Origin: Streptomyces niger
GTDB lineage: Bacteria > Actinomycetota > Actinomycetes > Streptomycetales > Streptomycetaceae
Reading direction: 5' to 3'
NCBI RefSeq assembly: GCF_000718305.1
Contig: NZ_JOFQ01000042.1
Coordinates: 1 to 23,077, forward strand
DNA: 23,077 nucleotides
A model generated the notes under the pieces. It did no database searches. It had not been told where the DNA came from and saw nothing but the letters and a program-made list of their open reading frames with translations. Below, one piece after another: positions 15,690 to 22,867 of the stretch; position 1 is the first letter of the stretch; every line of letters starts with the position of its first letter. Position numbers and translations under genes: made by a program.

Positions 15690-16432
15690 GAGCCAGGCCG
15701 CCCGAGTGCGGGCTCCGGCGGGATCCCTGCCCGTCCTCTTTCGGCAAGAGGACGGGCAGCGCCCCTGGCCGTGTTTCACAGGTGAGGGGAAGCGGCAAGG
15801 TGACGGGTTCCCAGTCGATTCCCGCGTGCAGTTGCCGCACCGGGCCGTGCAGGGTGATGCAGGCTGCCGTCCAGATGATGGCTGCATCCCCTGCCGGCCC
15901 CGGAACGTTCGGTCGCCGCAGCTCGCTGCGAAGGCGCTGGAGCAGATCCGGTGGTGTGTCGGGCGGGCGCTTGAGCACGATGCCGCCGAGCAAGCCTGAG
16001 GCGAGCGTGAAGCGGCGCCCCAAGTAGCAGGGGGTGGCGATGTGGTGAGGGTTGTTGGAGACCAGCACCACCTGCGGGAACCGGACGGGGCCCCGCGGGG
16101 TGTCTACACCGGATCGCGGATGTCCAGGCCCAGGTCCCGGGCGAAGTGGTTGCGCGTGCCCGCCGGAACCACCACCAACGGCCGAACCGCGTCGGCGGCC
16201 ACCGCGGCCACAGCCGATACCGTGCCGTCGCCACCCACGACTCCCAGCACCGCCGCCCCTCCTGGACAGCGCGCCGCGCCAGTGACGCTGCGCCGTGTTC
16301 GGCGTCGATCAACCGGACTTCCGCTCCCATCCGCTCGGCCCGGCCGACCAAGTCGAAACGGACAGGCTTGCCACCACCCGAGCGTGGATTTGCCACGACC
16401 ACTGCCCGGGTACCTGCCTGGGCACCAACCAT
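15690..16432 (-). pseudogene. Diacylglycerol/lipid kinase, frameshifted with internal deletion
   Basis: A lipid kinase of the diacylglycerol kinase catalytic family is readable in three frames. From ATG 16432 (GGAG five bases upstream): AVVVANPRSGGGKPVRFDLV, with the NPxSGGG motif. Near 16265 one base is missing and the next frame gives AAVLGVVGGDGTVSAV with the GGDGT motif, then VVVPAGTRNHFARDLGLDI. It ends with TAG close to 16108. The third frame gives PQVVLVSNNPHHIATP, LGRRFTLASGLLGGIVLKRP and WEPVTLPLPLTCE. About 60 residues normally present between DLGLDIRDP and the VLVSNNP strand are absent. The enzyme would phosphorylate lipids at the membrane, but this copy cannot. The 3' end is approximate, near a strong hairpin. 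Confidence 0.78.
15727..15759. terminator. Strong hairpin between rppA and the lipid kinase remnant
   Basis: A perfect 14-bp stem, CTGCCCGTCCTCTT (15727-15740) with AAGAGGACGGGCAG (15746-15759), around a 5-base TCGGC loop. It lies between two convergent units, 240 bases after rppA and at the expected natural end of the lipid kinase, so it can serve both directions. No long U-run follows, which is common for actinobacterial terminators. Confidence 0.7.
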
Positions 16433-16691
16433 CGCCACTCCTGCCTCCGCTGCACCGTCGGCCGCTTGCGCGCCGTGCGACCAGTCCGGCGGCCGACTGC
16501 CCGCACACTGCCGGCCCGGTTCGTACGCGGTCTGCTGCCCCGCCCCGAACCGGCAACCGGAGCGCGGCCGACGCTCCACGTCACCGGTGGTCGTGCACGG
16601 TGTCGAGCGTCTCGTATCTTGTCCGAGCAGCGGCTCGCGCGATGCCGGGGCAGTCGGGAGCGCGCCGGAACGAAGCGCCAGGACTGTGCGG

Positions 16692-17362
16692 TCAGTGTTG
16701 CGGGTGCGGGTGGAACAGCGGCCGCCGCCGGGGCTCAGCGCCCCGCGCGAGGCGGCCGACGTCGACCCGCATCCTGACGGCGTGAAACGCTTCGACCACC
16801 CCCAGCACGATGGCCATGACGCCTACCGTCAGGGTGAGCGCGGCGATCGAGGTGAACGGCGCGACGATCAGCACGATGCCCGCCAGCATGCCGATGATGC
16901 CGAAGAAGAGCATCCAGCCCCGCGCCGGCATGTCTGGGGCGGATGCCGCCGTGGTCGTCATCATGATGCCGCGCACCAGCCAGCTGAAGCCGATCCACAG
17001 GGCGAGCAGCAGGATCGACTGCAGGGTGCCCCGGAAGCAGACCAGTCCGAGCAGGACGGAGAGCGCACCGGTGAGGAAATGCAGCGCCCGAAGATGTCCG
17101 GGGACGTGCGTGCCGAAGGCGGCGGCGACCTGGAAGACACCCGTGACCAACAGATACATACCGAAGAGCACACCGACGACCCGCAGCGTCTCCCCCGGCC
17201 AGGCAAGAATCACAACCCCCAGCGCGATGGTGGCCAGACCCGCAGTCAGAGCAAATGCCAGCCCCTGTTCGCCAGGGCACCCAGACTTCCAGCGACGGAG
17301 GCGTCCTGCGGCTCGGTGCGGGGCAGGGAGCCGGCGCCTGAGGAATCGGAAGGAGATGTCAT
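16692..17362 (-). pseudogene. HdeD family membrane protein, single frameshift near the 5' end
   Basis: An HdeD/DUF308 family membrane protein (six predicted helices), of the type linked with acid or general stress. The long frame from about 17250 has VVGVLFGMYLLVTGVFQVAA, LTGALSVLLGLVCFRG, SILLLALWIGFSWLVRGIMM, WMLFFGIIGMLAGIVLIVAP and LTVGVMAIVLGVVEAF. The start is ATG 17362 behind a good AGGAGG, giving MTSPSDSSGAGSLPRTEPQD and later LANRGWHLL, after which this frame stops (TGA). The second frame resumes as LTAGLATIALGVVILAWPG. One base restored at about 17248-17251 joins both halves into 224 codons. It may be a base-calling error. It lies upstream of the lipid kinase remnant on the same strand. 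Confidence 0.85.
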
Positions 17363-17959
17363 ACCGTCCCCTCCTCCTAAGGAAAGCGCGGTGGAATCAG
17401 GTCATCTCTATCGTCGTCCCGCCCGGCCCCGTTTCACCTGACGAAGACGACGTCCGCGTCGCCGACCACACCGACCACGCGGACAAAACGCCCCTGACCA
17501 GGCCAGACCAATAGCCCGTACCAGAGGGCGAGAGCCTGCTGCCTCCTACCGCCCCCGGGCAACGACGTAGGCCACCGGGCATCGAGGGCGGACCGAAGGT
17601 TCAGCCGCAATGCGGACCGACCATCGCCGTAGGGCACGTGCAGCCGGAAACGCATCGGGCGACGCGCTCACTACACCCCCCACCTGGGCAGCACACCTCG
17701 GCACCCCACCGCGGCGGACCTGCCTGTGAAGGCCCTGCTGGGGCTCTTCACCAGCCACGACGCCGGCCAGTGAACGGCGGGCGTCCCCGTGTCGCAGCGT
17801 GGTGTCACCGCAGGCAGGTTTCTCAGGGCGTGGCCCCGTCCTGCAGCGGCTCGCATGCCCGCACTGTCCGTGGCTCGCGAGTGCCTGCCGGCGTGCAGTG
17901 CACCAGGTGCTGGGGGGCCGGGCCTACTGACGGGCCGCCTCCGCGCGCAGGATGGGGCC
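17363..17959. other. 600-bp stretch between divergent genes, no clear gene
   Basis: This lies between the start of the HdeD-like gene (-) and the EF-hand gene (+), so it should hold both promoters. A minus-strand frame of 73 codons at 17434-17655 (MRFRLHVPYGDGRSALRLNL, ending VVGVVGDADVVFVR) has an ATG but no ribosome binding site, and no family is recognised. I cannot support it as a gene. Confidence 0.4.
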
Positions 17960-18535
17960 ATGGACGCATCTGCCGGTATGTCCCTGTTCCTGCGGCGCAA
18001 GCTCGCCCGCCGCTTCGAGACGTTCGACACCGATGGCGACGGCTACGTCGACCGGACGGACTTCCAGGCCGCCTGCGACCGCCTCGCGGCCGCCTTCCAC
18101 CTGAGCCCCGACGCCCCGGAGCTGAGGCGTCTGCGTGAGCTCAGCGACAAGGTGTGGCGGCATCTGGCCCAGGCCGCGGACACCAATGCCGACGGCCGCA
18201 TCGACCTGGCCGAATACCAGGCGGCTTTCGCCGCCGGCCTGCTGGTCACCCCCGCTTCCTTCGACGCCGGGTACGCCCCCTTCCTCAACGCGCTGATGGA
18301 CATCGCCGACACCGACGCCGACGGCAAGCTCACCCGGGACCAACAGGTGCGCTGGACCGGCGCCCTGATGGGGCTGCCCGAGCCGGACGCCCGGGAGGTC
18401 TTCGGCCGCCTGGACCGCGACGTGGACGGGCTGATCAGCCGCGACGAGATGCTGGAAGCGATCCGGGAGTACTACTTCAACGAGGAGCCGACCTCGACGG
18501 GTGCCTGGCTGCTCGGCCCACTCGACCCGCAGTGA
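17960..18535 (+). CDS. Four-EF-hand calcium-binding protein, calerythrin-like
   Basis: A 191-residue soluble protein with four EF-hand loops: [12 protein letters not shown] at 23-34, [12 protein letters not shown] at 74-85, [12 protein letters not shown] at 117-128 and [12 protein letters not shown] at 152-163. Spacing and the tail (REYYFNEEP, then AWLLGPL) match calerythrin and related actinobacterial calcium buffers or sensors, which resemble sarcoplasmic calcium-binding proteins. Loop 3 has Gln at position 12 where Glu or Asp normally gives the bidentate ligand, so this site may bind weakly. In calerythrin itself one hand is also inactive, but there it is the second. ATG 17960 is used, with a GGGG upstream. 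The long open frame before it is not gene-like. The gene converges on the large ATPase with only five bases between stops. Confidence 0.93.
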   Translation: MDASAGMSLFLRRKLARRFETFDTDGDGYVDRTDFQAACDRLAAAFHLSPDAPELRRLRELSDKVWRHLAQAADTNADGRIDLAEYQAAFAAGLLVTPASFDAGYAPFLNALMDIADTDADGKLTRDQQVRWTGALMGLPEPDAREVFGRLDRDVDGLISRDEMLEAIREYYFNEEPTSTGAWLLGPLDPQ

Positions 18536-18552
18536 ACCGATCATCGCGGTTC
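18534..18552. terminator. Short hairpin at the junction of convergent genes
   Basis: GAACCG (18534-18539) and CGGTTC (18547-18552) form a 6-bp stem with a 7-base loop exactly over the convergent stops. It may act as a modest bidirectional terminator. Confidence 0.4.
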
Positions 18553-20679
18553 GCCTCGCCGAGGCGGGAGAGTACCTGTGGGGTCGAGGACGTGGGCGAT
18601 GCCGGTGTCCAGGTCGATAGCGCAGCCGGCCTCGAAGGCGCGCTGGTAGGCGTCCTCCCCGAGGGCTTCGCGGGTCTGGCGTTCGCAGACTTGGTGGGCG
18701 GCCACCATTGGGGGGATGCCCGCCTGTGGCCGGCCGAGCGTCTCCCACAGCTGCGTGGCCAGGCCGAGCAGCCATGCGGCGTGCCGGGACCGGCCTGTGG
18801 CGGTGGCGGAGCGGGCCAGCGATTCCAGGGCCAGGCCGATGCCCATGCCTTCGCGCAGCCGGTGTTTGACCAGCAGGGCGGCCCGGGCGTGCTCGTGGGC
18901 CACTTGGAACCGGCCCAGGGCCAGCTCGGCCTGGGAGCGGAAGAAGTCGCCCCAGGCGCGCATGCTGCGCTCGCCGTTTTGGTCGCAAGCGGCGCTCAGC
19001 TCGTCCAGCCAGGCCAGGGCTTCCTCGAAGCGGCCCGAGGCGACGAGCGTGTGGGCGACGAAGATCAGGGTCGTCAGGGGAACCAGGGTGAGTGGTTTCT
19101 CGCGCCAGTCCGTGGCGAGCTGGGCCTCGGCCCGGGACACCGCCTGCGCCAGGTCGCCGCGCAATGTCAACACCCGCAGGTCGGTGGCGGCCGCATAACT
19201 CCGCTCCGTGTCGCCGAAGTGCGCGGCCAAGGCGGTGCACTCGGCGGCCCGTTCCTCAAGGGCGGGCAGATCGCCCAGGTAGACCAGCACTTGGCCGCTG
19301 GCGTACAGGGCCTTCACCCGTGCCGGGGAGGGGGTGGTGTCGGCGGCCAGGGCCTGGTCCAGGTAGTGCCGACCCTCCTTGACGAACCCGCAGCCGTGCC
19401 AGAAGAACCACAGCGATCCGGTCAGCTCCAGCGCGGTGTGACCCTCGGGTTCGGTCAGGCTGTACTCCAGTGCGGCGCGGAAGTTGTCGTGCTCGGCGGT
19501 CATCCGGTCGTACCAGGCGAACTGGTCGGGCCCGATCCATGCGGCGTCGCCCCGGCGGGCCAGGGCCAGGTAGTGGTCACGGTGGCGGCGGCGCAGCGCG
19601 TCCTCCTCGCCGAGGTCGCGCAGCCAGTGGGCCCCGTATTCGCGGAGGGTGTCCAGCATCCGGTAGCGCTCGCCGCCCCCGGTGGGCTGCCAGCTCAGGA
19701 TCGACTTCTCCGTCAGGGTGCCCAGGACGGCGGGGATCTCCTGGGCGGGGAGGTGGTCGTCGGCGCAGACCTGCCGGGCCGTCTCGGCGTCGAAGCTGCC
19801 GGCGAAGACCGACAGCCGCGCCCACAGGAGGCGTTCGGCGGGCGTGCACAGCTGGTGGCTCCAGCCGATGGCGGTGCGCAGGGCCTGATGCCAGGGAGGC
19901 TCGGCGTCGGTGGCCACACCGTCGGTGTCGCCCAGGACGGCGAAGCGGTCGTCCAGCCGGGCGGTCAGCTCCCGTACCGGCAGGTCGCGCAGGCGGGCCG
20001 CGGCCAGCTCGATCGCCAGCGGCAGCCCGTCCAGCCGCCGGCACAGCCGTACCAGCTCCGCGCGGTCGGCGTCGGTGACCGTAAAACTCGGCACCGCCTC
20101 CTGGGCGCGCATCGTCAGCAGGACCACCGCATCCGCCGCGCCCGCCCGCGCGTCGCCGTCCTCGGACACCGGCAGCGGCTCGATCGTGAGGATGCGTTCG
20201 CCCACCACGTCCAGGGCGCGGCGGCTGGTGGCCAGGATGCGCAGGCCGGGCGCGGCCCTCAGCAGCGCCTCGGCGGCCATGGCGCAGGCATCGGTCAGGT
20301 GCTCGCAGGTGTCCAGCACCAGCAGCAGCTCGCGCTCGGCCAGGTACTCCGCCAGTACGTCGATCATCGGGCGGGTGGTCTGATCGGCCAGCGGCAGCGC
20401 CTCGGCGATGGTGTGCGGCAGCAGGACGCCCTGGCGCAGCGGCGAGAGCTCCACCAGCCATACCCCGTCGCGGAAGCGGGGCTGGAGGGCTGCGGCAGCA
20501 TCCAGCGCCACCCGGGTCTTCCCCACCCCGCCGACCCCGGTCAACGTCACCAGCCGCGCCGGCGCCGCACCCGAGGCACCCTCGAACAGCTGCCGGATCT
20601 TCGTCACTTCCGTCCGGCGGTCGACCATCTCCGTCCGCGGTGCGGTCAGGTTGCCCACCCGCCGCTCCTCCGCCGCCAC
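18541..20679 (-). CDS. NB-ARC/AfsR-LuxR-type ATPase with TPR-like region, no DNA-binding domain
   Basis: A 712-residue STAND-type ATPase. Walker A GVGGVGKT at 48-55, Walker B LLLVLDTCEHL near 118-128 (homologues usually have DNCEH), the RILATSRR sensor at 147-154 and GLPLAIELAAARL near 218-230 mark the nucleotide-binding half. It is followed by an arm (ERLLWARLSVFAGSFD), YRMLDTLREYG, and about 300 helical residues resembling TPR repeats. Relatives in Streptomyces are usually LuxR- or SARP-type regulators with a DNA-binding domain at one end. Here neither end has one, and the protein stops after DPTGTLPPRRGEPR. It may be a truncated regulator or a signalling ATPase acting through a partner. 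GTG 20679 is used, with AGGAGG about ten bases upstream. Confidence 0.88.
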   Translation of the reverse strand: MAAEERRVGNLTAPRTEMVDRRTEVTKIRQLFEGASGAAPARLVTLTGVGGVGKTRVALDAAAALQPRFRDGVWLVELSPLRQGVLLPHTIAEALPLADQTTRPMIDVLAEYLAERELLLVLDTCEHLTDACAMAAEALLRAAPGLRILATSRRALDVVGERILTIEPLPVSEDGDARAGAADAVVLLTMRAQEAVPSFTVTDADRAELVRLCRRLDGLPLAIELAAARLRDLPVRELTARLDDRFAVLGDTDGVATDAEPPWHQALRTAIGWSHQLCTPAERLLWARLSVFAGSFDAETARQVCADDHLPAQEIPAVLGTLTEKSILSWQPTGGGERYRMLDTLREYGAHWLRDLGEEDALRRRHRDHYLALARRGDAAWIGPDQFAWYDRMTAEHDNFRAALEYSLTEPEGHTALELTGSLWFFWHGCGFVKEGRHYLDQALAADTTPSPARVKALYASGQVLVYLGDLPALEERAAECTALAAHFGDTERSYAAATDLRVLTLRGDLAQAVSRAEAQLATDWREKPLTLVPLTTLIFVAHTLVASGRFEEALAWLDELSAACDQNGERSMRAWGDFFRSQAELALGRFQVAHEHARAALLVKHRLREGMGIGLALESLARSATATGRSRHAAWLLGLATQLWETLGRPQAGIPPMVAAHQVCERQTREALGEDAYQRAFEAGCAIDLDTGIAHVLDPTGTLPPRRGEPR

Positions 20680-21089
20680 GATGAATTGCCCTCCTGGCCC
20701 GTCCCACGCCCACTACGTGTGCTGGAGTCAGCCTCCACCGGCACGCCACGCTCCGTAACCGTTGACAGAAAACGTCCGGAAGGACCACGTCACGGATCCC
20801 AACGGATCGGATGGCGTCTCTTCAGCAGCACTTGATGGCCCGACGGGATGCGCGTCAGGGGAAGCGGGGCGTTTCGCCCGTGTGAGGGATGCCAGCCGCC
20901 TCTCCGGCGCGGCATTCTGGTGCCGCGCGGCCGCGTGGGAGGTCAGGCGCTGCTGAATTCTCCATTTGTCAACGGCCGTCCCCACGGTCACTGCCCGGCA
21001 ACGTCCTGCGCGGTCGCGTCGACAGGCAACTGCTGGTTCCTCTCGTAACTCACTCAGGAGAGGGGTTAGCCAGGCGCTGGGTGGGGCGG
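20680..21089. other. 410-bp gene-free stretch with a hairpin
   Basis: No supported gene. It holds the promoter side of the large ATPase gene and the 3' side of the toxin-like gene. A perfect 8-bp inverted repeat, GCGCGGCA/TGCCGCGC with a 6-base loop, lies at 20907-20928. It may terminate the unit arriving from the right. A TTGACA at 20762-20767 has no gene in its direction. Confidence 0.45.
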
Positions 21090-21347
21090 TCAGCCAAGCC
21101 AGACGATGTCGATGACGTACAGGCGGCCGGCGGGCCGGTTGATCCCGTAGGTGACGGTCAGCTGGCCGATCGCGGCACCGCGCACGTCTTCACCTTCGAG
21201 GTCGCTGCGGTCCCAGGCAGGCCATCCCCAGGGGTCGCGGGAGGCGAGCTCCAGGACGTCACGGAGCATCACGCGAGCATGGTCGGGCAGGCTGTCGCGT
21301 TCGGCCTGGGCCTTCGGGGAGAGCCGGGCCGGCCAGGCGTTGTTCAC
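21090..21347 (-). CDS. RelE/ParE-like toxin of a type II toxin-antitoxin pair
   Basis: An 85-residue basic-to-neutral protein with the pattern of small RelE/ParE-fold toxins: WPARLSPKAQAERDSLPDHA at the N-terminus (helical hairpin), a central region LEGEDVRGAAIGQLTVTYGI, then RLYVIDIVWLG as the last strand. Members cut mRNA on the ribosome or block gyrase, and sequence alone does not say which applies here. Its start overlaps the stop of the upstream gene (ATGA overlap, 21344-21347), the usual order with antitoxin first. It is somewhat divergent from the well-studied toxins. Confidence 0.7.
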   Translation of the reverse strand: MNNAWPARLSPKAQAERDSLPDHARVMLRDVLELASRDPWGWPAWDRSDLEGEDVRGAAIGQLTVTYGINRPAGRLYVIDIVWLG

Positions 21348-21655
21348 CGGCGGGGCTCGGTGTCCTCTTCGAAGGGGATGCCGTCGGAGTCGTCCATGCC
21401 GGAGGCGAGGAACGCGTCGACGGCCGGGGCGGCTTTGAGGCGGGCCTGCCAGGCGCGGACGACGTCGTGCAGCGGCGTGAGGCTGTAGCTGTGGCGGGAG
21501 TCCTCCAGCGCGCCGGCCCAGTCCCGCTCGAACGCCGGCACCCAGCGCTCCGCGCGGCGGTCGGCGCGGATCCGCTCGAGCAGCTCGGCGGCGGCCGCCG
21601 GAGCGGGCGCCGGGGCCGACGGCGGGATGGGCGCGTGCTGGGGCTGTGCGCTCAT
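21344..21655 (-). CDS. DUF6247 family protein, probable antitoxin
   Basis: A 103-residue protein with a Pro/Ala-rich N-terminal segment (about residues 8-22), then ELLERIRADRRAERWVPAFE, RDWAGALEDSRHSYSLTPLH, DVVRAWQARLKA, and an acidic end, FEEDTEPRR. The helix LxPxHDVVxxWxxR matches actinobacterial DUF6247 proteins, often encoded just before RelE-like toxins. ATG 21655 is preferred because GGAGG lies five bases upstream. The frame also opens ten codons further 5'. Such antitoxins neutralise the toxin by direct binding and often repress their own operon. Confidence 0.75.
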   Translation of the reverse strand: MSAQPQHAPIPPSAPAPAPAAAAELLERIRADRRAERWVPAFERDWAGALEDSRHSYSLTPLHDVVRAWQARLKAAPAVDAFLASGMDDSDGIPFEEDTEPRR

Positions 21656-21731
21656 GGTGTCCTCCGGTTGGTCTCCACTGGTCACGGTACGCGGCCGCGG
21701 TGGGGCCGGGGGAGGGTTCGGGCCGCCTGTA

Positions 21732-21980
21732 CTACCAGGGCTCGGGGCCGGGCTTGTCGGGGCGCATCAGGGCCTGGGCGGCGGCGAGGTTGTCGACGAT
21801 GGCGACCAGCTTCCAGCGTTGTCCGTCCCAGCGGACCACCGCGCGGGGCGCATCGGGATCGAGGTGCGCGGCGCGGGGTGGGCCGGGGGTGAGGGTGAGG
21901 GTGAGGGCGCGCATGCGGCCGGGCTGGTAGGTGCGCTGCAGCAGGCGTCGGCCGAAGCGTGCGTCACCCCACTCACTCAT
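21732..21980 (-). CDS. Small hypothetical protein (82 aa)
   Basis: Not recognised. The protein starts MSEWGDARFGRRLLQRTY, continues MRALTLTLTPGPPRAAH and ends VVRWDGQRWKLVAIVDNLAA, then QALMRPDKPGPEPW. It is soluble and without Cys. GAGGG lies eight bases before ATG 21980. The long frame upstream of this ATG is not gene-like. It precedes the DUF6247/toxin pair by 77 bases on the same strand and may share its transcript. Confidence 0.6.
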   Translation of the reverse strand: MSEWGDARFGRRLLQRTYQPGRMRALTLTLTPGPPRAAHLDPDAPRAVVRWDGQRWKLVAIVDNLAAAQALMRPDKPGPEPW

Positions 21981-22155
21981 CCTCGCCGCCCTCGTCCTGG
22001 TCGTCGCCGGGGTCTTCGATGGGCATTCCGCCGATGGCTTCGCGCTCTTCCTCGGTGAGTGCGCCGTTGCTCTCGGCGTCTTCCCGCCCCGTACCGGCAG
22101 TGTCCCGCGCACCACACGCGCTGCCAACCCTGCCGTTTCGGATGCCTTTGGGCGC
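21973..22155 (-). pseudogene. Start-less acidic ORF overlapping the next gene
   Basis: A frame ending at TGA 21973-21975 encodes NGALTEEEREAIGGMPIEDP followed by a strongly acidic tail (GDDQDEGGEDE). It overlaps the start of the 82-residue gene, as coupled genes do. There is no ATG, GTG or TTG in frame before the only Met, 17 residues from the end, and an upstream TGA closes it near 22165. It looks like the 3' part of a gene whose start was lost, next to two hairpins. Confidence 0.35.
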
Positions 22156-22182
22156 CGTAGACAGCGGTCATCTACGGCGCCC
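22150..22182. terminator. Hairpin 2 of a tandem pair
   Basis: A perfect 12-bp stem, GGGCGCCGTAGA (22150-22161) with TCTACGGCGCCC (22171-22182), around a 9-base loop. It lies eight bases from the larger hairpin at 22191-22227 and shares the GCGCCGTA core. It is probably part of the same termination or structural element after the response regulator. Confidence 0.6.
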
Positions 22183-22190
22183 TGTGACTG

Positions 22191-22227
22191 AGCGCCGTAC
22201 TTGGCCCGTCTGGCCAAGTACGGCGCT
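22191..22227. terminator. Hairpin 1 of a tandem pair, after the response regulator
   Basis: A perfect 16-bp stem, AGCGCCGTACTTGGCC (22191-22206) with GGCCAAGTACGGCGCT (22212-22227), around a 5-base CGTCT loop. It begins 16 bases beyond the stop of the response regulator gene at 22244, in the right place to end that transcript. No U-run follows. Confidence 0.75.
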
Positions 22228-22243
22228 GCATCGAGGAGGCGAG

Positions 22244-22867
22244 TCAGGCGGCGACCATGCCGAGCTCGTAGGCGAGGAGCGCCGCTTGAGTCCGATGGTC
22301 AAGACCGAGCCGCGCCAGGACTCGGGAGACGTACGTCCTCACACTGGTCACGGACAGGTGCAGTTCCTCGGCGATCTGCTGATTGGTGCGTCCAGCGCCG
22401 ATGAGGGCCAGTACCTCGCGCTCGCTTTGGGACAGAGAGTTGACCTTCGCCTGCCCCCCGGGAGGAACGGCCCGCCCCTTGCCGGCCAGCTCGCTCAAGA
22501 CCGCAGGCGCGAGAACAGTGCCGCCGGCCGCCACGACACGCACGGCTGCGACAAGGTCGCCGACAGCGGAGTCCGCCGGGAGGAATCCCATGGCTCCGCC
22601 GTCCAGGGCTTCAAGGAGGCTCCCGTCCGAGTCAGGCCTGGTCAGAAGCAGAACCTGCGGAGGACTCGCCAGCTTGAGCAGCTGGAGAGTGGCTTTCACG
22701 CGAAGGTCTAGGAGCACGACGTCAGGCTGGTGCTTTGTCGCGGCGTCGACGGCTTCCGAGCCGTCGGCGCCTTCGCCGACGACCTCGACTCCCTCGGCGG
22801 CTCCCAGCGCGGCTCTCAGGCCGGAACGGGTGGAACTCTCGCCGTCAACGATCAAGATTCGGATCAC
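22244..22867 (-). CDS. NarL/LuxR-type response regulator with degenerate receiver
   Basis: A 207-residue two-domain regulator. The C-terminal LuxR helix-turn-helix is complete: LSQSEREVLALIGAGRTN, QQIAEELHLSVTSVRTYV, SRVLARLGLDHRTQAAL at about 145-196. The N-terminal receiver keeps an Asp at 54 (VVLLDLR) and Thr76 (LLLT), but the acidic pair after beta-1 is DGE (8-10) rather than DD or DDE. The loop after Asp54 is about six residues shorter than in NarL relatives, lacking the usual MPGMDG. The conserved Lys of GFLLKD is replaced (GFLPAD, Ala98). Phosphorylation-driven control is therefore doubtful. No histidine kinase is present in the window. GTG 22867 is used, with AAGGGA six bases upstream. 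Confidence 0.93.
   Translation of the reverse strand: MIRILIVDGESSTRSGLRAALGAAEGVEVVGEGADGSEAVDAATKHQPDVVLLDLRVKATLQLLKLASPPQVLLLTRPDSDGSLLEALDGGAMGFLPADSAVGDLVAAVRVVAAGGTVLAPAVLSELAGKGRAVPPGGQAKVNSLSQSEREVLALIGAGRTNQQIAEELHLSVTSVRTYVSRVLARLGLDHRTQAALLAYELGMVAA

Noticed and set aside
17434..17655. 73-codon minus-strand frame with plausible composition
   Set aside because: It has no ribosome binding site, no family resemblance and mixed third-position GC.
18154..20835. Plus-strand open frame of 893 codons
   Set aside because: It is antisense to the large ATPase, which has clear motifs. The plus frame is low-complexity Gly/Gln-rich shadow sequence.
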